DNA of 8,414 bases from Parcubacteria group bacterium Greene0416_79 (GTDB lineage: Bacteria; Patescibacteriota; Minisyncoccia; Phycocordibacterales; UBA10002), in the NCBI GenBank assembly GCA_007375655.1, contig VMES01000031.1, positions 1 to 8,414 of the forward strand, given 5' to 3'. The notes under the pieces were generated by a model, which saw only the letters and a program-made list of their open reading frames with translations, ran no database searches and was not told the DNA's origin. Below, in pieces: positions 5,933 to 8,414 of the stretch (positions within the stretch are counted from its first letter, which is position 1; the number at the start of each line of letters is the position of its first letter). Both the position numbers and the translations under genes were made by a program.

Positions 5933-6385
5933 TTACTCGCCCACATACTTAATCACTACCCGGCGTTTCTCCCCCTCGCCGACTGACTCGGTCTTCAAGT
6001 CCGTCGCCTCCTCCAAAAAAGAGTGAATGACCATGCGTTCAAAAGACGACATGGGATCAAGTTCCATGTTCGTCTTGAAGGAACGGGCGCGTTCGCCCAT
6101 GATCTTGGCGAGGTTCTTCAGATTCAGAACGGCTGCCCGCTGATAGTTGTTGACGTCAATCTGAAACTGCCGTTCCTCTCCTCCGCCTTTGTTCACCATC
6201 CGCTTCACAATGTGGTTCAGCGCAAAGAGATGCGCGCCCTTGCTGCCGATGAGCAGGTGCGAGTCCGCCGTCTCAACAGAGTACCGCTCGCGGCCGTCTT
6301 CTTCGGCCACCTCAATCTTTCCAACCGGAATGTTCATCTTCTGAAGCAACTCTGTGATGCGTTGTTTGATTTCATCGCGCTGCAT
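5933..6385 (-). CDS. jag: Jag/KhpB (EloR)-type KH-R3H RNA-binding protein
   Basis: This 150-residue cytoplasmic RNA-binding protein has a KH domain (about 1-75) with the GxxG loop GSKG at 47-50 in LLIGSKGAHLFALNHIVKRMV. The R3H domain (about 85-150) carries the RxxxH signature R117-H121 (FERMVIH) and the conserved ending TESVGEGEKRRVVIKYV. The Jag_N domain seen in Firmicutes is absent, as in other compact versions. The ATG at 6385 is preferred to an in-frame GTG at 6415 because the KH helix starts directly with MQRDEIKQRITELLQ and the extension would be hydrophobic and repeat-derived. It is the last gene of the rpmH-rnpA-yidC-jag run. In other bacteria Jag acts with KhpA in post-transcriptional control of cell elongation; that role here is an extrapolation. 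Confidence 0.92.
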   Translation of the reverse strand: MQRDEIKQRITELLQKMNIPVGKIEVAEEDGRERYSVETADSHLLIGSKGAHLFALNHIVKRMVNKGGGEERQFQIDVNNYQRAAVLNLKNLAKIMGERARSFKTNMELDPMSSFERMVIHSFLEEATDLKTESVGEGEKRRVVIKYVGE

Positions 6386-6392
6386 ATATAGA

Positions 6393-6460
6393 AATGCGAA
6401 TACTGCCAATGCCACATCTGAATTCGCGGTATTCGCACGCTAATTTGCGGTATTCGCATT
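6393..6460. repeat. Degenerate repeats at the yidC-jag boundary (word GCGGTATTCGCA)
   Basis: The 12-mer GCGGTATTCGCA occurs twice exactly (6426-6437 and 6447-6458, 21 nt apart). An inverted copy at 6393-6408 matches the complement of 6445-6460 at 14 of 16 positions. One copy lies inside the 3' end of yidC and encodes its final NANTAN residues, so the repeat has entered the coding sequence. Confidence 0.65.
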
Positions 6461-7369
6461 ATGAAAGTGACTTGCCTTCTTAAACTGGCGCCGCAGATAC
6501 ACCTCCTGCGCCACCATGAACAGATTACTGGTTATAAAATAAAGCGCAACCGCACCCGAGACCGCGTAGGACACAAACCCCATAAAGACCGGAAGGAAGT
6601 ATTTCATCTGGAGCTGCATGCCCCGCGCAAGGTCGTCTTGAAACGATGGGGAGGAAGTGCGGGGCGGAAGGGGAGGCATGGCAAGATGCCCCTGGAGAAA
6701 CTGGGTGAGCGCAACCAAGATGGCGAAGACCGCGCTCTTTCCGCCGATATCAATTCCCAGAAAATGCATGCTGACCGAGGGAATCGGCACGAAGGGATAG
6801 AGCAGCGCCGTATCCACCGCGGGAAGCCCTCCCTTGAAGAAGACATAGTAGAGTGCGATGACAATCGGAATCTGGATGAGGATGGGCAGGATGCCTGCGA
6901 ACGGGTTGATGCCCTTCTCGCGGTAAAAATCAAGAATGGCTTTGCCTTGCGCGTGCTTGTCATTTTTGTACCGCTCCTTAATCCTGCGAATCTCTCCGTC
7001 ATGCGTCCTCATCTCAAACTGGAACTTGGCGGACTTCTGCGAGAGAGGGAACAGAAGGAGCTTAATGAAGACGGTGAGCGAGATCACTGCCGCGCCGACA
7101 GAACCCCCGGGGAGGATGCCCACTAAAAAAACAAGCCCGTTGTCTAAGATACCCTTTCGGAGCAGGGAGAGTATGCGGCGGCGCAAGAGGTTGCGCGCAA
7201 CCGCGGTGCCCGCGACCTTCGCCGAGACCACGGCAGCCACTTTCGCGGCCGCGGGTTTGTTTGGGCTCATCCGCGCAATACGTAAAAAGAGATGGGGAGA
7301 GTGAGTCGTCCCTCCTCCCCGCATCGCTTCAAAATCAGCGGCACAAAGCCGGTTAGATTTAGGTAACAT
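6440..7369 (-). CDS. yidC: YidC/Oxa1-type membrane insertase fused to an N-terminal RnpA fragment
   Basis: From ATG 7369 the 309-residue product begins with an RnpA-like part (1-72, see separate entry) and then reads GILDNGLVFLVGILPGG, entering YidC at its first conserved membrane helix. YidC hallmarks follow: K103 in SLTVFIKLLLFPL at the place of the conserved groove Arg/Lys, a charged cytoplasmic hairpin (111-152), INPFAGILPILIQIPIVIALYYVF (154-177), MHFLGIDIG (201-209), KSAVFAILVALTQFLQGHLAMP (211-232), KYFLPVFMGFVSYAVSGAVALYFITSNLFMVAQEVYL (256-292) and a basic tail. It inserts membrane proteins with or without SecYEG. Usual first residues before the helix are missing. In YidC the side preceding this helix faces outside, so a basic RnpA domain there is topologically odd. 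An in-frame GTG at 7447 would add 26 residues, but MLPKSNRL is the normal RnpA start. Confidence 0.85.
   Translation of the reverse strand: MLPKSNRLCAADFEAMRGGGTTHSPHLFLRIARMSPNKPAAAKVAAVVSAKVAGTAVARNLLRRRILSLLRKGILDNGLVFLVGILPGGSVGAAVISLTVFIKLLLFPLSQKSAKFQFEMRTHDGEIRRIKERYKNDKHAQGKAILDFYREKGINPFAGILPILIQIPIVIALYYVFFKGGLPAVDTALLYPFVPIPSVSMHFLGIDIGGKSAVFAILVALTQFLQGHLAMPPLPPRTSSPSFQDDLARGMQLQMKYFLPVFMGFVSYAVSGAVALYFITSNLFMVAQEVYLRRQFKKASHFHNANTAN
7154..7369 (-). pseudogene. rnpA: Truncated ribonuclease P protein component (rnpA), in frame with yidC
   Basis: The first 72 residues read MLPKSNRLCAADFEAMRGGG, HSPHLFLRIARM, KVAAVVSAKVAGTAVARNLLRRRILSLLRK. This is the standard RnpA opening (MLPKxxRLxxxxDFxxxxxxG), the central strands, and the RNR motif (AVARNLLRRR, residues 56-65). 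RnpA proteins usually have about 110-120 residues; the last strand and helix (about 40 residues) are absent and YidC sequence follows without a stop. RnpA assists the catalytic RNase P RNA in tRNA 5' maturation. Whether this fragment is active, cleaved off, or a relic of a deletion cannot be told. Its position between rpmH and yidC is the canonical rnpA location. Confidence 0.75.
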
Positions 7370-7465
7370 GGCAAGTACGAAACTGACACGGAACAAGACC
7401 AAACCCAATACCGCTCCTTTCTGTGACGAACGGCATGGGCACACCACAAACCGAATGGAATCTTT

Positions 7466-7483
7466 AAAAACAGAAGGTTCTGT
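7466..7483 (-). terminator. Weak terminator-like hairpin after rpmH
   Basis: On the minus strand ACAGAA and TTCTGT (7483 down to 7470) form a short stem followed directly by TTTTT (7470-7466). The stem is only 5-6 bp and AT-rich, so it would be an inefficient terminator or attenuator between rpmH and the rnpA start. The rest of 7370-7519 shows nothing else recognisable. Confidence 0.3.
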
Positions 7484-7519
7484 GTTACTTCAGTGTTCCG
7501 CTTCCGTGTCGCGTCCGTG

Positions 7520-7654
7520 TCATACGGTCAGCTGTTTCCGGCCTTTCCGGCGCCTACGCGAAAGCACTCTCCTTCCCGAAGAGGTCAGCATGCGGCTCCG
7601 GAATCCGTGCGTTCTGGCGCGTTTCTTTTTCCTTGGACGATAGGTAAAACTCAT
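7520..7654 (-). CDS. rpmH: 50S ribosomal protein L34
   Basis: The 44-residue product begins [20 protein letters not shown] and ends [18 protein letters not shown]. The RxxRTHGFRxRMxTxxGRxVLxRRRxKGRxxL signature is that of L34, a small basic protein of the large ribosomal subunit, and the length is the usual 44-46. The start at 7654 is fixed by the family; an in-frame upstream extension to 7732 has no L34 features. It is the first gene of the minus-strand run and is divergent from dnaA, the classical arrangement at bacterial origins. No Shine-Dalgarno motif precedes the ATG. The leader of about 80 nt carries a copy of the repeat word found between the convergent genes near 5907. Confidence 0.96.
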   Translation of the reverse strand: MSFTYRPRKKKRARTHGFRSRMLTSSGRRVLSRRRRKGRKQLTV

Positions 7655-7691
7655 GAGCGTGTCGCGTGTAGAAGAAAGGTCTGCCTTTTTG

Positions 7692-7708
7692 ACGTTACAT
7701 GTTATACG
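7692..7708. repeat. Dispersed copy of the 17-nt spacer word also found at 5907-5923
   Basis: ACGTTACATGTTATACG here matches ACGCTACACGTTATACG at 5907-5923 in 15 of 17 positions, both differences being C/T transitions. The copy lies in the rpmH leader, 1.8 kb from the other. Confidence 0.55.
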
Positions 7709-7744
7709 ATGCGTGCTTTGCGATGTCCCCAAACTATCCCCACA

Positions 7745-7773
7745 TTATTAACATAACCCCCTTTTTTTTACAA
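7745..7773 (-). promoter_or_regulatory. Putative rpmH promoter
   Basis: On the minus strand TTGTAA (7773-7768) and TAATAA (7750-7745) are separated by 17 nt that contain A- and G-tracts. Transcription would begin near 7738 and give a leader of about 84 nt before rpmH. The predicted start overlaps the DnaA-box-like 9-mer at 7734-7742, which would allow DnaA to influence rpmH transcription. Confidence 0.45.
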
Positions 7774-7823
7774 GTTTTGCTTTTTTTTTATGAGTATATA
7801 CTTATACCCACAAAAACGAGCGG

Positions 7824-7885
7824 CCAACAACCTGCAGCGAGCGACAGAAAAATCGGGTCGTAGGTTGTCGGTTGTAAGTTGTTGG
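7824..7885. repeat. Self-complementary degenerate repeat in the dnaA leader (word GGTTGT)
   Basis: CCAACAACCT (7824-7833) is an inverted copy of AAGTTGTTGG (7876-7885), matching at 9 of 10 positions. The right half is a run of GTTGT/GGTTGT variants from about 7860 to 7887. It ends only 6 nt before the dnaA ATG and takes the place of any ribosome binding site. Confidence 0.55.
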
Positions 7886-7893
7886 TTATTACT

Positions 7894-8414
7894 ATGACCG
7901 ATACCAAACAGCTGTGGGAAAGCGTGCTCGCGGAGATAGAACTCGGCGTATCACAAGCCACCTTCACCACATGGTTCAAGGGTACCGCCGTCACCCGCCT
8001 TGAGGAGGGAATAGTGTATCTCTCCGTACCGAACACCTTTGTTAAGGACTGGCTCGTCAACAAGTATCACAAAAGCATCTTGAAGTCGCTTCGTACCTTC
8101 TCAGAGCATGTGCGCGCGCTTGAGTATGTGGTTACAAAAGATGACGCGCGCAAACGCGAGGCGCTTCATGAAAAACCCGCCTTTGTGGGGGGGACCCAAC
8201 AACTTCCGTTGCAAGACCACTACATTGACAAGGAGAGCAACCTGAACCCGCGCTACACCTTTAACTCGTTTGTCGTCGGCCCCTTTAACGAACTCGCCAA
8301 CGCTGCGGCGCAGGCCGTCGTCAAATCGCCCGGCGTTACATACAATCCGCTCTTCGTATACGGAAACACCGGGCACGGGAAGACGCACCTCCTCCAGGCT
8401 GTGGGGAACCAACT
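7894..8414 (+). CDS. dnaA: Chromosomal replication initiator DnaA, 3' end outside window
   Basis: An open frame from ATG 7894 runs off the right edge (173 complete codons). Residues 1-75 form domain I (MTDTKQLWESVLAEIELGVS, TFTTWFKGTAV, VPNTFVKDWLVNKY), about 76-115 are a short linker, and NPRYTFNSFVVGPFNELANAAAQAV (118-142) is the canonical entry to the AAA+ domain. Walker A is GNTGHGKT at 157-164, followed by HLLQAVGNQ. The G-x4-GKT pattern is intact, but the interior differs from the frequent GGVGLGKT. DnaA binds oriC boxes, melts DNA and loads the helicase. The ATG is at the standard family start. No Shine-Dalgarno motif is visible. The gene is divergent from rpmH across the presumed origin, and the DnaA-box-like sites upstream would permit autoregulation. 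Confidence 0.96.
   Translation, partial: MTDTKQLWESVLAEIELGVSQATFTTWFKGTAVTRLEEGIVYLSVPNTFVKDWLVNKYHKSILKSLRTFSEHVRALEYVVTKDDARKREALHEKPAFVGGTQQLPLQDHYIDKESNLNPRYTFNSFVVGPFNELANAAAQAVVKSPGVTYNPLFVYGNTGHGKTHLLQAVGNQ

Larger units (their letters stand above)
7655..7893. other. Probable chromosomal replication origin (oriC) between rpmH and dnaA
   Basis: This 239-nt gap lies between divergent rpmH and dnaA, the commonest place for bacterial oriC. It contains an AT-rich stretch at about 7745-7816 with T8 (7762-7769) and T9 (7781-7789) tracts that could unwind. A perfect palindrome AGTATATACT is at 7793-7802. Two 9-mers resemble the DnaA box TTATNCACA: CTATCCCCA (7734-7742, two mismatches) and TTATACCCA (7802-7810, one mismatch). 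Both share C at position 7 and flank the AT-rich part. No perfect consensus box is present on either strand. Confidence 0.6.

Noticed and set aside
6461..7126. Long plus-strand open frame of 221 codons opposite yidC
   Set aside because: It is antisense to clearly conserved YidC codons, is rich in charged residues without any family pattern, and has no promoter or start context.
7370..7447. 26-residue hydrophobic N-terminal extension of the RnpA-YidC frame from GTG 7447
   Set aside because: RnpA families start at MLPK; the extension has no RnpA features. It was considered as a possible signal anchor but nothing else supports it.
7762..7789. Intrinsic terminators at the T8 and T9 tracts
   Set aside because: No GC-rich stem precedes either tract, and they lie upstream of dnaA in the presumed unwinding region.
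8101..8412. Minus-strand open frame inside dnaA
   Set aside because: It is antisense to conserved DnaA domain sequence and shows no recognisable domain.

Overview
The window reads as a chromosomal segment of a Patescibacteria/CPR bacterium, most likely Parcubacteria-like. This rests on gene content recognised by eye: a compact Jag without its N-terminal domain, a short Oxa1-type YidC, a VirB2-like pilin operon with lineage-typical PKD-like and beta-propeller partners, and many small RelE-type toxin genes. No start in the window has a convincing Shine-Dalgarno sequence. No database search was possible, so the taxon is an inference.

Left part (1-775): the 3' end of an unidentified gene, possibly a VirB4-like ATPase, then a spacer with a self-complementary repeat and a 191-residue membrane protein. 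Next (776-2284) is a toxin-antitoxin island: a Phd/YefM-like antitoxin overlapping a RelE/ParE toxin; a second module made of a 58-residue unrecognised putative antitoxin directly abutting a YafQ-like RelE toxin; and a convergent solitary antitoxin-like gene. Both toxin-antitoxin modules have a -10 hexamer exactly 6 nt before the ATG, which suggests leaderless mRNAs. The first also has an operator-like TGTACA palindrome.

Centre (2285-5821): a leader with two hairpins, then a tight operon of a secreted PKD-like beta protein, a VirB2/TrbC-like pilin with a very long helical C-terminal extension, and a membrane-anchored TolB/WD40-like propeller protein that is frameshifted and probably internally deleted. 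These look like parts of the CPR type IV pilus/secretion-like apparatus.

Right part (5822-8414): the classical origin neighbourhood. jag, yidC, rnpA and rpmH lie on the minus strand, and dnaA (cut by the window end) lies on the plus strand. The 239-nt rpmH-dnaA gap carries T-tracts, variant DnaA-box-like 9-mers and a promoter for rpmH, and is the likely oriC. The oddest feature is that the N-terminal two thirds of RnpA, including its RNR motif, run in frame straight into YidC. The rest of RnpA and the first residues of YidC are absent.

At least four gene boundaries (115-186, 5824-5930, 6393-6460, 7824-7885) are filled with degenerate short repeated words plus their own inverted copies, each spacer using mostly its own word. 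With the two deletion-like gene junctions, these are the main things to check.
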